Made by a program: the position numbers and the translations under genes. From an uncultured Pedobacter sp. (GTDB lineage Bacteria > Bacteroidota > Bacteroidia > Sphingobacteriales > Sphingobacteriaceae), in NCBI RefSeq assembly GCF_946479715.1, contig NZ_CAMLHF010000008.1, positions 1 to 56,687 on the forward strand: a stretch of DNA of 56,687 nt. The letters run 5' to 3'. Position 1 is the first letter of the stretch. The number at the start of each line of letters is the position of its first letter. The notes beneath the pieces are model-generated. The model saw only the letters and a program-made list of their open reading frames with translations. It was not told where the DNA came from and made no database searches. This document shows, one piece after another, positions 9,213 through 18,096 of this stretch.

Positions 9213-9331
9213 GCACAATAGCTAACCTTGCAGATTTTAATCTCTCGGCTCTGAACAGCAGATGGTTAAAATGAATATGGAAGAATGGTTGTAAACTGTT
9301 ATCTTAGGCTGATCATTTATTTCAATTTTCC

Positions 9332-9598
9332 ATGAATTCCATCCCTATTCAGGTTATTGAGCTATTGAATCATAGTTGTTCAATAGCAAAATTCCTTCTT
9401 AACAAGCCAGATGAGTGCTTTCCCTTTGGTATGCGTATCGATTATAAGGGTAAGACCAATAAGCGCCTGGTGCATGACGGCGACGAGTTTCCGTTCAGTC
9501 ATGTGCTTATTGAGCAGTCAGCAGCAGTATATTATCTGCCGTACAAAAATACTGAAAGTAATTTTGTACATTTTGAAGCATGGAGGAGTGGCAAATGA
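9332..9598 (+). CDS. Hypothetical protein, first of a coupled pair
   Basis: An 88-residue soluble protein with no signal or membrane segment and no family I recognise. It has two cysteines (about residues 16 and 29), an IDYKGKTNKRLVHDGDEFPF stretch and an aromatic-rich end. Its TGA overlaps the ATG of the next small gene as ATGA, and a GGAGGAG ribosome-binding site for that gene lies inside its last codons. Translational coupling supports both being real. Confidence 0.6.
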   Translation: MNSIPIQVIELLNHSCSIAKFLLNKPDECFPFGMRIDYKGKTNKRLVHDGDEFPFSHVLIEQSAAVYYLPYKNTESNFVHFEAWRSGK

Positions 9599-9855
9599 TT
9601 ACAGATAAAATGATAGCGGTATATAAAAAGTTCAATGGCGATATAGATGATTGGGCACGAATGGGAACTGCTGATGATAAACTGACAGTAAGCGATAAAG
9701 ACTGGTTCATTATAGATAACTTCCTTCAGGGTTTTACCTGGATCAAGACTGGATTGGCATCCGAAAGTTTTGTTGATACCTTAACCATGGAACTCAGTAT
9801 GTTTATCGACAGTAAATCAACGATAAAGATGCTAAAAACAATGGTTAAGGTTTAA
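9595..9855 (+). CDS. Hypothetical protein, second of a coupled pair
   Basis: An 86-residue soluble protein starting MITDKMIAVYKKFNGD. I chose ATG 9595 because it overlaps the upstream stop (ATGA) and is preceded at a spacing of six bases by GGAGGAG (9582-9588), a strong Shine-Dalgarno sequence that is unusual in this window. An in-frame ATG at 9580 would place that site inside the gene. The sequence is acidic in its middle (DIDDWARMGTADDKLTVSDKDW) and has no recognised domain. A sigma factor gene follows after 98 bases and is probably a separate unit. Confidence 0.62.
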   Translation: MITDKMIAVYKKFNGDIDDWARMGTADDKLTVSDKDWFIIDNFLQGFTWIKTGLASESFVDTLTMELSMFIDSKSTIKMLKTMVKV

Positions 9856-9953
9856 TAGCCATAGGAAAAAGTTAACGTCCTTTTCCAGGAGATTATCCAT
9901 AACACACAATTAATATCTTATTTATATCCCTTGTCGAGTTTTGTGGTAATATC

Positions 9954-10481
9954 ATGGGGTCAAATAAAGAGCTGGTTAATTTTGAGGTGCTCTATAAACG
10001 CTGGAGTGGCATGTTGCATCAATATGCCCTTTATTTTGTAAAAGATGAAGAAACCGCTGCCAGTTTAGTGAACGATCTATTTGTGCAGCTTTGGTTTAAC
10101 AAAACCAAGCCTGATAACCTAAAGGGCTACCTGTTCAGGGCGATAAAAAATTCCGCGCTCAATTATCTGAAGCAGCATAAGAACAACTCACTGACTTTAC
10201 TTGAGCAGGATGACCTCACTGCAATTTCTGATCTTTCCTTTGAGGATGAGATTACGAATGAATCTGAGCAACTGGTTTTTCTACATTTTCTTATTAGTAA
10301 ACTTCCCGAGCGAAGGCAACTGGTTTTTAAAATGCACAGAATAGAAGGATTCAGCTATGCAGAGATAGCGGAATTGCTGCAGATCTCGGTTAGGACTGTT
10401 GAAGATCATCTTTCAAAAAGTATGCAGTTTATCTATGATCAGTCCCAACATTTAATTCATAGAAAGTTAACAGAAGCTTAA
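9954..10481 (+). CDS. ECF-type RNA polymerase sigma factor (FecI-like)
   Basis: The 175-residue sigma-70 family protein has region 2 near residues 10-80 (FEVLYKRWSGMLHQYALYFV, ETAASLVNDLFVQLWFNK) and region 4 near 110-165 (LPERRQLVFKMHRIEGFSYA, EIAELLQISVRTVEDHLSKS). It starts at ATG 9954 without an obvious ribosome-binding site, which is normal here. With the FecR gene 60 bases downstream and an STN-containing receptor after it, this is the cytoplasmic part of a receptor-triggered signalling chain. Unlike the factor at 1836 it lacks a hydrophobic C-terminal helix. Confidence 0.93.
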   Translation: MGSNKELVNFEVLYKRWSGMLHQYALYFVKDEETAASLVNDLFVQLWFNKTKPDNLKGYLFRAIKNSALNYLKQHKNNSLTLLEQDDLTAISDLSFEDEITNESEQLVFLHFLISKLPERRQLVFKMHRIEGFSYAEIAELLQISVRTVEDHLSKSMQFIYDQSQHLIHRKLTEA

Positions 10482-10497
10482 CCAAGTACAGCCCGTA

Positions 10498-10528
10498 TTT
10501 TCTGTCCCCACAATTGTCTTTACTGTTG
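10498..10528 (+). promoter_or_regulatory. Possible promoter for the second FecR gene
   Basis: TTTT at 10498-10501 and TACTGTTG at 10521-10528 have the right 19-base spacing, but each box has one mismatch to the TTTG / TAnnTTTG consensus. It is 13 bases before the FecR start and could also be fortuitous. Confidence 0.25.
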
Positions 10529-10541
10529 AAAGAGGATAATT

Positions 10542-11558
10542 ATGGATAATAAATTATGGGATTGTATTGTCAAACGCTTGTCTGATGAAGAGACAGTCGA
10601 GTCAGCGACCATGCTTGATGCCTGGCTTATCGAAAATAGAGGACACGAAGAGGAATATTTAAAGATACAAATGCTCTGGAAGTTGACAGGGAAGTTACCT
10701 GCTCAAGAACAGCTAGATTTTGAAACCGTAAGGGAAAGAATTTCTGAAACAAGTCCGACAGCGCAGCTCACACTGGTAGATAATGCTGCTCGCTTGTGGA
10801 AGTACGGCCTGGCTGCGGCAATGACCGGTATCTTTCTGCTCACAGCACTTTTTTACTACCGATCAGCTCAAAACTCCGAACAACCTGAAGAATGGATATT
10901 GAAAAGTGCGGGAGCAGGTAAGATGATCAGGGTTTTATTGCCTGACAGTACAGCCGTATGGCTGAATTCAGGAAGCGAAATACGCTATAAACTTGACTTT
11001 AGAAACAATAAGCTAAGATTGGTTAAACTGAAAGGGGAAGCTTATTTTGAAGTTACTCATGATTCTTCACGTCCTTTTGTAGTTAGTAGCGCAGGAATGA
11101 ATACTACGGTTTATGGAACCAGTTTCAACGTACGGGCGTATGATACAGAACGAGTTATGGTTGTTGCCGTCAATTCGGGTAAGGTAGGGGTAACCACATC
11201 TGAAAATAAGAAAGCAGTATTTCTATTGCCAAGTGAAAAATTGATATATGACAGGGAAAAGGCCGAAACACATAAAATAAGCATTGCTAATAGCGATGTA
11301 GATTCTTGGGTGTCAGGTGAACTGATCTTTGAACAGACTCCGTTTAATGAAGTTTTTGAAGCATTAGAAAGAAAGTACAACATCAAAATCAATACCGGAA
11401 AGACTAATTATGCGGGTTGCAAGCTGACTGCAAGATTCAGGAACAAATCTATAAACGAAGTTCTTAAAACACTAAATCTCTCTATGAACATACGATCAAA
11501 ATTTGTAGGACAAACCATTTACATAGAAGGAGGGGGATCATGCAGTAACAATAAATAA
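10542..11558 (+). CDS. FecR-family anti-sigma factor
   Basis: The 338-residue membrane signal transducer has a cytoplasmic N-terminus (1-85), a membrane segment near 90-106 (YGLAAAMTGIFLLTALFYY), and a periplasmic FecR domain (about 125-225; LPDSTAVWLNSGSEIRY, GEAYFEVTHDSSRPFVVSSA). The C-terminal DUF4974-like part (about 255-330; VDSWVSGELIFEQTPFNEVF) is intact. It belongs with the sigma factor at 9954 and the receptor at 11669. Length and domain order are standard. Confidence 0.93.
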   Translation: MDNKLWDCIVKRLSDEETVESATMLDAWLIENRGHEEEYLKIQMLWKLTGKLPAQEQLDFETVRERISETSPTAQLTLVDNAARLWKYGLAAAMTGIFLLTALFYYRSAQNSEQPEEWILKSAGAGKMIRVLLPDSTAVWLNSGSEIRYKLDFRNNKLRLVKLKGEAYFEVTHDSSRPFVVSSAGMNTTVYGTSFNVRAYDTERVMVVAVNSGKVGVTTSENKKAVFLLPSEKLIYDREKAETHKISIANSDVDSWVSGELIFEQTPFNEVFEALERKYNIKINTGKTNYAGCKLTARFRNKSINEVLKTLNLSMNIRSKFVGQTIYIEGGGSCSNNK

Positions 11559-11562
11559 AAAA

Positions 11563-11588
11563 GCCGATCCTGTTTGTCCAGGAACGGC
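11563..11588 (+). terminator. Terminator-like or attenuating hairpin between FecR and receptor
   Basis: GCCGATCCTG (11563-11572) pairs with CAGGAACGGC (11579-11588) with one A/A mismatch around TTTGTC; an A run precedes it and CTTAATTCTT follows. A second small hairpin, AACGG/CCGTT (11604-11608 with 11616-11620), lies just after. Placed between FecR and the receptor, it could uncouple regulator expression from high-level receptor expression. Confidence 0.45.
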
Positions 11589-11668
11589 CTTAATTCTTAG
11601 CCAAACGGCGGCGAACCGTTGACTATATCTTATCATTTAAATCGTAAAAATTTAAACAACTCAAATTT

Positions 11669-14600
11669 ATGAAAAAAATTAATGAGGCTAAGCGCCTTAT
11701 GAAAATAATTATGCGTGCATGTTTAGTAATTAGTCTTATTTCAGTGATCTCCATTCAGTTGGTAGCGGCTTCTGCAGTACGTGGTCAAAGCGGACTGGAT
11801 AAGCGCATTAGTATTAATATGCGCAATGTGGCTTTCACCGATCTGCTTAAGGAAATTGAAAGGAAAACAGGGGTCAGCTTTGTGTATACGAACAAGGAAA
11901 CTATCGATACAAAAGTAACTATCCATGATGAGACCAAAACGGCCAGGACAATATTGACGCCTTTATTGCAAAAAAACAACCTGCGGCTTATTGAAGACGG
12001 AACGATGGTTGTACTTAAAAAAGCAGAACTGCAGATACGTGCTCCAAAGCCTGGTGCGTTAGTAGGCTATGTAAAGGATAAAGTAAGTAACCAGACCTTG
12101 CCTTATGCCACTGTGATCTTGAAAGAAACCAACCAGAAGTATGTTACGGATGCCAATGGGTATTTTGTAATCAACAACCTAAAACCTGGAAAAGCAACGC
12201 TTCTTGTGAACTATATTGGTTATGTGACAACATCATTTACTGTAGATATAGCTGATGGTGAAACTGCAAAAATGGAACTGAAATTGGAGAGCCAAAGCAA
12301 CGATATGAAGGGCATTTCAGTAACAGGGATTAGAAGAGGAGAGGCCATAGCACTGAGCAATATGCGCAACGCAGACAACATCAAGTATGTACTTTCTCAG
12401 GAGCAGATTGAACGCTTTCCTGATGCTACTGTTGGTGAAGCGATGCAGCGTGTACCGGGAATTGCAATGGACTATAGTTATGGTTTGCCAAGAAACATCA
12501 TCATCAGGGGACTGGATCAGAGTATGGGATCTATTACCCTTAATGGAAACAGACTGCCTTCTACACAAACCAATTCAAGGGATATTGATCTGAATGGTAT
12601 TTTGTCATCTACTGTCGAGGCAATAGAAGTCAACAAAACCCTCACTCCCGATATGGATGCTGATGGAACATCTGGTTCAGTGAACATCATTTCTAAGACA
12701 CCAAAGTCAGGCACTCAGCAAATGCAGGTAAAAGGTTCTTTTGGTAACAATTTCCTATTGGGTAAGCAAAACTTTGATGGCTCATTTGATTTTAGTCGCA
12801 GAGATACCAAATGGGGCTACCTGGTTGGCGTAAACTATAGCAACACCTACAGAGGGGAAGATCGGGTTCAGAAAGATTATGACATGTACGAGATTGCAGG
12901 AGTAGAAAAAATGAAGTTATCTAATCTTGAACTGGAAGGCTCGGATCTGCACCGCGAGAACCTCGGACTACAAGCTGAACTGAGCTTCTTTCCTACGGAA
13001 AAGATCCAAATCTATGCAAGAACGTCGTACAACAAGTTTTACGAACTACAAACAAGAGGCACAAAAAGCTATAACATTGGGGAATATACAGATGAGAACA
13101 CAGCTTCAGACATTAGTATAGGCGCTAGTGGTTCACCCAGAGATTACCATAGAGATTTGCTGAGCTTTTCAGTCGGTACTAAAGCGATTGTCAATAACTG
13201 GAGGTTGAATTTGGACCTCACCTATGCTAGTGGTTTATACGATCAGCCGATTTACTATGACGGATATTTTACTTATGGTGGTTTAAATGCAGGCATAGAC
13301 ATCAGCGATCCGCGCGCTCCGCAGTTTGCCTTTACAAATGGCGATGTGAATAATGCGGCCAATTATACCACTTCCTCTTATGTCAACAGGCACCAGATCG
13401 CTCACGACAAGGATGGTCAGGGATCATTCAATGTGCAGCGGACTTTCAACCTGAGCCAGAAGAACAAACTGATGATTAAGTTTGGAGGACGTTACAGATA
13501 CAAGGAAGATGACCATACCAGGGATTATTTCCAGTATATGCTAAAGACTGGTAAAGTTTCAATGGAAAATTTCTTGTCTGATTATTCCAGAAAGGATTAT
13601 TTTAATGGCAAGTATAACCTTTCAGGTGCTATTGCGAATGGTTATTTGATGGAAGATTATTATCAGAAAAACCTGTCGCTTTTTGAAAGTGATGAAACCT
13701 ATATCAGACAAAATACTGATCCTGATTCTTATAGTGGTAAGGAAACCATGGGAGCGGGTTATGTTATGGGTAAATTGACACTGGATAAACTTGACATCAT
13801 TACCGGACTGAGGTATGAGCGCACAGGATTTGATTACCGTGGTAACATTGTGTCGTTTGACAATCAGGGTAAATACGTTAGTACAAATAAAGTGAACACC
13901 AAGTCTGCTTTTGATGGCTTTTTCCCTAGTTTGAACTTAAAGTATGCTATTGATCAGCGTACCAATGTAAGAGCAGCAGTTACGAGATCGCTTTCACGTC
14001 CTGGCTATTATGATCTGGTACCATGGCAGGAAGTGGAGCCGAGAAGAAAGCGAATGAAGATGGGAAACCCAGATTTGGATCAGGCTACTTCCACCAATGT
14101 GGATTTCTTGTTTGAACACTATTTAAAATCACTCGGTTTATTATCTGGAGGTATCTTTTACAAGAACATAGAAAATTATATTTATCAAAGTATTTATACA
14201 CAACAGGGTGGCCAGTTTGATCAGTATCAGGTAACGCAGACCGTAAACGGCGCCAACGCACATGTGTATGGTTATGAAATCGCCTGGCAGCAGCAGCTAA
14301 CTTTCCTGCCAGGATTTTTAAACGGTTTGGGTATCTATGGAAACTTTACCCAAATCCAGTCGAAGTTTAAGGTGCCGGGTATTGTAAGTGAGCGTACAGT
14401 ACGTTTGCCGTCGATGCGTCCTAAGGTAGGTAATGCTTCATTGTCTTACGAGAAATATGGTTTTTCAGGTCGTATCTCACTTAATTTCTATGAAACATTT
14501 ATCAGTGAGCTTGCAGAAGAACAAGCCAATGACCTGATGGAAAAAGGCAGAGTGCAGCTAGACTTCTCTGCCTCACAACGCATCAACAAGAAGTTTACCA

Positions 14601-14725
14601 TCTTTATGGGTATCAGTAATATCAACAATGCCCAAACCATTCTGGATTACGGCGATGGAAGACCTAATGATCATAAATATTTTTCAACGTGGGCCAACGC
14701 AGGCTTTAAATACAACCCTTTTTAA
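11669..14725 (+). CDS. TonB-dependent outer-membrane receptor with STN domain, phosphatase-linked
   Basis: The 1018-residue protein has a signal region (1-40), STN domain (about 45-115; VAFTDLLKEIERKTGVSFVY), carboxypeptidase-regulatory-like domain (about 130-215), plug (about 230-350; ERFPDATVGEAMQRVPGIAM, IIRGLDQSMGSITLNG) and barrel ending KYNPF. Like the receptor at 3771 it is of the TonB-Xanth-Caul type, without a SusD partner. Its TAA shares one base with the ATG of a metallophosphatase, so the two are translationally coupled. A phosphorylated or phosphoester-containing ligand is therefore a reasonable inference. Control by the sigma/FecR pair just upstream is expected from the STN domain. 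Confidence 0.93.
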   Translation: MKKINEAKRLMKIIMRACLVISLISVISIQLVAASAVRGQSGLDKRISINMRNVAFTDLLKEIERKTGVSFVYTNKETIDTKVTIHDETKTARTILTPLLQKNNLRLIEDGTMVVLKKAELQIRAPKPGALVGYVKDKVSNQTLPYATVILKETNQKYVTDANGYFVINNLKPGKATLLVNYIGYVTTSFTVDIADGETAKMELKLESQSNDMKGISVTGIRRGEAIALSNMRNADNIKYVLSQEQIERFPDATVGEAMQRVPGIAMDYSYGLPRNIIIRGLDQSMGSITLNGNRLPSTQTNSRDIDLNGILSSTVEAIEVNKTLTPDMDADGTSGSVNIISKTPKSGTQQMQVKGSFGNNFLLGKQNFDGSFDFSRRDTKWGYLVGVNYSNTYRGEDRVQKDYDMYEIAGVEKMKLSNLELEGSDLHRENLGLQAELSFFPTEKIQIYARTSYNKFYELQTRGTKSYNIGEYTDENTASDISIGASGSPRDYHRDLLSFSVGTKAIVNNWRLNLDLTYASGLYDQPIYYDGYFTYGGLNAGIDISDPRAPQFAFTNGDVNNAANYTTSSYVNRHQIAHDKDGQGSFNVQRTFNLSQKNKLMIKFGGRYRYKEDDHTRDYFQYMLKTGKVSMENFLSDYSRKDYFNGKYNLSGAIANGYLMEDYYQKNLSLFESDETYIRQNTDPDSYSGKETMGAGYVMGKLTLDKLDIITGLRYERTGFDYRGNIVSFDNQGKYVSTNKVNTKSAFDGFFPSLNLKYAIDQRTNVRAAVTRSLSRPGYYDLVPWQEVEPRRKRMKMGNPDLDQATSTNVDFLFEHYLKSLGLLSGGIFYKNIENYIYQSIYTQQGGQFDQYQVTQTVNGANAHVYGYEIAWQQQLTFLPGFLNGLGIYGNFTQIQSKFKVPGIVSERTVRLPSMRPKVGNASLSYEKYGFSGRISLNFYETFISELAEEQANDLMEKGRVQLDFSASQRINKKFTIFMGISNINNAQTILDYGDGRPNDHKYFSTWANAGFKYNPF

Positions 14726-15999
14726 TGATGAAAAACATTACCAGAGAAATTATCATGGTCATTATAGCCCTTTTAGGGTTTCAATTGGCTAATGGACAGT
14801 CGTTCAAAGCTTCAGCATTTCCAGATCGAATTATCCTGACCTGGTCGGCAGACCCGACGACCACACAGTCTGTTACCTGGCGTACTGACACTACTGTACA
14901 TAAAAGTTATGCGCAGGTATTGATGGAAGACAGCTCACCTGATCTTGAAAAAGATAATTCGGGAGAATTTGTTGCCATTACAACTTCCCTGCAAGGAACT
15001 GAATATGAAAAGGCAAATTATCATAGTGCTACGATGACGAGTCTAAAGCCTGATCAGGTTTATACTTACCGGGTAGGTGATGGCAAGAACTGGAGCGAGT
15101 GGTTTCAGTTTCGTACTGCGCCTGCAAAGGTGAAACCTTTTTCATTCATTTATTTGGGTGATGCTCAGAATGACATCAAGTCAAAATGGTCGAGGGTAAT
15201 CAGAAGAGCATTTGCCACCCATGGCGATGCACGTTTTATTGTTCATGCAGGAGACTTGATCAATCGCTCCAACAATGATAATGAATGGGGAGAGTGGCAT
15301 TTTGGTGGTGGTTTCATTAACGGAATGATCCCAAGTATACCATCATCTGGAAATCATGAATACTTCCGAGATGAACAAAAGACCCTGACCTTAGATCCAC
15401 ATTGGCGTTCTCAATATACCTTGCCTGAGAATGGACCTAAAGGTTTGGAAGAATCTGTATACTTCATCGATTATGCAAATGTTCGTCTCATTTCATTGAA
15501 CTCCCAGATGATCGTATTGGATTCCAACTCCATGAAGGCTCAGGCTATATGGCTGGAAGGGGTGTTGAAGAACAATCCTAAACAATGGACCATGATCACC
15601 TATCATCATCCAATCTACTCTACAGCAAAAGGTAGGGACAATAAAGAATTCAGAGAGCTGTTTAAGCCGCTGTTTGATAAGTACCATGTAGACATACTGA
15701 TGCAGGGACATGATCATACCTACAGTCGTGGACAGAATTTACCTACTGGTGTATCAGGAAAGGTAGGAGGCCCTATGTATGTGGTCTCAGTAGCGGGTCC
15801 AAAAATGTACAAAATAAATGTCACACCAAGGTGGATGGATGTATTTGCAGAAAATACACAACTGTTCCAAATCATATCGGTTGACCATGATAAATTAATT
15901 TACACCGCATATAAGGCTTCCGGAGAAGTATTTGATTCCTTTAGTCTTAAAAAAACAAATAAAGATAAAGCTGCAGTATTTACGGATTTAAAAAAGTAA
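14725..15999 (+). CDS. Secreted purple-acid-phosphatase-like metallophosphoesterase
   Basis: The 424-residue protein has a signal peptide (about 1-24, ending LANGQ), a fibronectin-III/PAP N-terminal beta domain (about 32-135) and a calcineurin-like metallophosphatase domain (about 138-400). Metal-binding blocks are all visible: YLGDAQND (Asp146), HAGDLINR (Asp177), GNHE (Asn210-His211), YHHP (His294-His295) and GHDH (His329, His331). True purple acid phosphatases have a GDxxY tyrosine ligand; here the position reads GDLINR, so the metal site may not have the purple charge-transfer chemistry. The ATG overlaps the receptor stop as TAATG; ATG 14728 is an alternative. A terminator follows. It likely strips phosphate from the receptor's ligand in the periplasm or at the surface. 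Confidence 0.9.
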   Translation: MMKNITREIIMVIIALLGFQLANGQSFKASAFPDRIILTWSADPTTTQSVTWRTDTTVHKSYAQVLMEDSSPDLEKDNSGEFVAITTSLQGTEYEKANYHSATMTSLKPDQVYTYRVGDGKNWSEWFQFRTAPAKVKPFSFIYLGDAQNDIKSKWSRVIRRAFATHGDARFIVHAGDLINRSNNDNEWGEWHFGGGFINGMIPSIPSSGNHEYFRDEQKTLTLDPHWRSQYTLPENGPKGLEESVYFIDYANVRLISLNSQMIVLDSNSMKAQAIWLEGVLKNNPKQWTMITYHHPIYSTAKGRDNKEFRELFKPLFDKYHVDILMQGHDHTYSRGQNLPTGVSGKVGGPMYVVSVAGPKMYKINVTPRWMDVFAENTQLFQIISVDHDKLIYTAYKASGEVFDSFSLKKTNKDKAAVFTDLKK

Positions 16000-16011
16000 A
16001 GATGTAAATCC

Positions 16012-16047
16012 AAAAAAGCAAGGGTTCTTTTGGACTCTTGCTTTTTT
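16012..16047 (+). terminator. Strong rho-independent terminator
   Basis: Sixteen paired positions (16012-16027 with 16032-16047) around TTTT, with two G-T wobbles, ending in a six-T run. It lies 12 bases after the phosphatase stop. The A run on the 5' arm makes it look bidirectional. Confidence 0.85.
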
Positions 16048-16314
16048 GCACGATGATCTGCTGGCTTTAATGGAATTGGTGATGGCCATAGTGGATTTTG
16101 CTGTTTATTATTTTGTTCATAATATTAAACAATAAACTTTTGGAAAAAGTTTAATTGTGTTTTTACTTAATCAGTTTAATATTCGTAGAGGAATAAAACT
16201 CTGGCCGGATTTTAGTGTTATAAGTTGGGAGAGTTTTGACATTTTTTGAATGTTAACTGAATTTATTTTCAAGATAAACTTGCCCGGACAATTGATTAAC
16301 CATCCCTATGGAGA
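16048..16314. other. AT-rich leader region of the PAS protein gene
   Basis: No gene is visible between the terminator and ATG 16315. A weak -7-like box, TAAACTTG (16275-16282, one mismatch), lacks a correctly spaced -33 box. An 8-codon reading frame, ATG 16308 to TAA 16331, overlaps the PAS start in another frame; it could be a leader peptide or chance. Confidence 0.4.
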
Positions 16315-18075
16315 ATGAAAGAGCAGGATAATAAAAAACAGATACTAATTGGGCATTCTCAAGAATCAGATTTGGATCAGCAATTGCGAGATTACCAGAA
16401 CAGGATCGCCAGTATTCTGGAAAGTTTTACGGACGGTTTTTTTGAAGTTGACAGTCAATGGATAGTTACATATTGGAATAAAGCAGCCGAAAAGTTATTG
16501 ATGAGGAGCCGCGAGCAAGTAATTGGCCGTAATTTATGGGAATTATATCCAGAGGCGATCCCCCTCAAATTCTATAGTGAATATCACCGGGCAGTGCAAA
16601 ATAGCATCTCCGTACGTTTTGAGGAGTATTTTTCACCTAAGCAATTGTGGATAGAGGCAGCTGCTTTTCCAACAGGAAATGGGCTTTCTGTTTATTTTAA
16701 AGACATTACTGAACGTAAGGTAGTTAATGAACTGCTTCACAATGAAAAACAAAAGTATGTGGAGTTGTTTAACCTGAGCCCTTTGCCACAATGGGTCTAT
16801 GACTTTGAAAGTTTGAAATTTCTGGATGTAAATGAAGCTGCAATCCATCATTATGGATACAGTAGGGAGGAGTTTATGGCCATGACTATAAAAGATATCC
16901 GTCCGGCTGAAGACGTTGCTATTTTGGAAAAGATCCTGGATAAGACATTGAATGATGGTGCTTTTAATGCCAGTGCAGTACGCCACCAGAAAAAGGATAA
17001 AACCATTATTCATGTCCGTGCAGAAGGTAATGCTGTTGGCTTTGAAGGAAAAAATGCAAGGCTGGTGATGGTGATTGACCGTACCTGGGAAATTGCAGCA
17101 CAAAAAGCGCTGGAAGACCGTGAGCAGCGTTTTAGTTCACTGGTGGAGCATGGTTCGGATATGATTGCAATACTAGACCCCGAGGCTAGATACTCTTATG
17201 TAACCTCCACCACCAAAACTGTTTTAGGGATAGATCCCAAAGAGTTTATCGGTTGTAATGCTTTTGAGTTTATACATCCTGAAGATCAGGATTTGATTGC
17301 AGATCATTATCGTTCACTGGCCAGTCAGGACAAAGTTAGTCTTCCTCCATTTCGTTTCATGGATGGTAAAGGGCAGTATCGCTGGCTGGAGACCATCCTG
17401 ACAAATATGATGGATGATCCTGCGGTAGGAGGTATCGTCTCCAATTCCAGGGATATTACCCGACGAATTGAAAATGAAATGAAAACCGAAGAGAGTATTT
17501 CCCGATTCAATACTGTATCAAAAGCGACCAGCGATGCGATTTGGGACTGGAATATATTGACCGGGGAGATTATATGGAATCAGGGTATAAAAGAGATTTT
17601 TGGTTATCGGAAAACCTCCTATAATAAGCAATGGTGGAGGGAACATGTGCATCCGGATGACTTGCAGGGAGTACTTGATAAACTTAATAAGTTACTCAAA
17701 AATCAACGGACACGGTTGACCGTAGAATACCGGTTCCGATGTAGTGATGGCTCTTATCGGTTTGTACTGGATAGGGCTTTTTTGGATTTCGATAGTTCTG
17801 GGATACCGATACGCATGATTGGTTCTATGCAGGATATTACCGATCGAGTGGATTATACTAAAGCGATTGAAGCACAGAATGCCCGTTTGCAAGAGATTTC
17901 ATGGATACAGTCTCACAAGATTCGCAGTCCACTGGCAAGTATACTGGGGCTGGTTAATTTAATTGGCGAGGAAGATGTTGATTTGGCTAAAATAAAAGAA
18001 ATGATCCCTTATTTGAAGCGCTCAGCTGAAAAGCTTGACGCCATTCTGAATGAAATCATTAAAAAAATAAAATAA
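16315..18075 (+). CDS. Four-PAS sensor protein with phosphoacceptor helix but no kinase ATPase domain
   Basis: The 586-residue cytoplasmic protein has four PAS domains, about residues 25-135, 145-262, 270-385 and 395-515, with PAC-type ends such as VYFKDITERK, VSNSRDITRR and GSMQDITDRV. The last 60 residues form a HisKA-like helical pair with His534 in SHKIRSPLASILGLVNLI. The stop follows directly, so there is no HATPase domain, and the next gene is on the opposite strand, so no missing half lies downstream. It has no membrane segment. It may be phosphorylated or dimerised by another kinase, or act as a sensory adaptor. Similar short PAS/HisKA proteins occur in Bacteroidota, so this is probably not a recent truncation. 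Confidence 0.85.
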   Translation: MKEQDNKKQILIGHSQESDLDQQLRDYQNRIASILESFTDGFFEVDSQWIVTYWNKAAEKLLMRSREQVIGRNLWELYPEAIPLKFYSEYHRAVQNSISVRFEEYFSPKQLWIEAAAFPTGNGLSVYFKDITERKVVNELLHNEKQKYVELFNLSPLPQWVYDFESLKFLDVNEAAIHHYGYSREEFMAMTIKDIRPAEDVAILEKILDKTLNDGAFNASAVRHQKKDKTIIHVRAEGNAVGFEGKNARLVMVIDRTWEIAAQKALEDREQRFSSLVEHGSDMIAILDPEARYSYVTSTTKTVLGIDPKEFIGCNAFEFIHPEDQDLIADHYRSLASQDKVSLPPFRFMDGKGQYRWLETILTNMMDDPAVGGIVSNSRDITRRIENEMKTEESISRFNTVSKATSDAIWDWNILTGEIIWNQGIKEIFGYRKTSYNKQWWREHVHPDDLQGVLDKLNKLLKNQRTRLTVEYRFRCSDGSYRFVLDRAFLDFDSSGIPIRMIGSMQDITDRVDYTKAIEAQNARLQEISWIQSHKIRSPLASILGLVNLIGEEDVDLAKIKEMIPYLKRSAEKLDAILNEIIKKIK

Positions 18076-18096
18076 CAGTTATTTTATCTCACTTAA

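Noticed and set aside
3771..14725. Calling the receptors at 3771 and 11669 SusC proteins
   Set aside because: Both lack the SusC plug signature and a SusD partner, and both carry STN domains and TonB-Xanth-Caul-type plugs.
16633..17103. A 156-codon opening antisense to the PAS protein gene
   Set aside because: It lies opposite a confident coding sequence and shows no domain or start signal.
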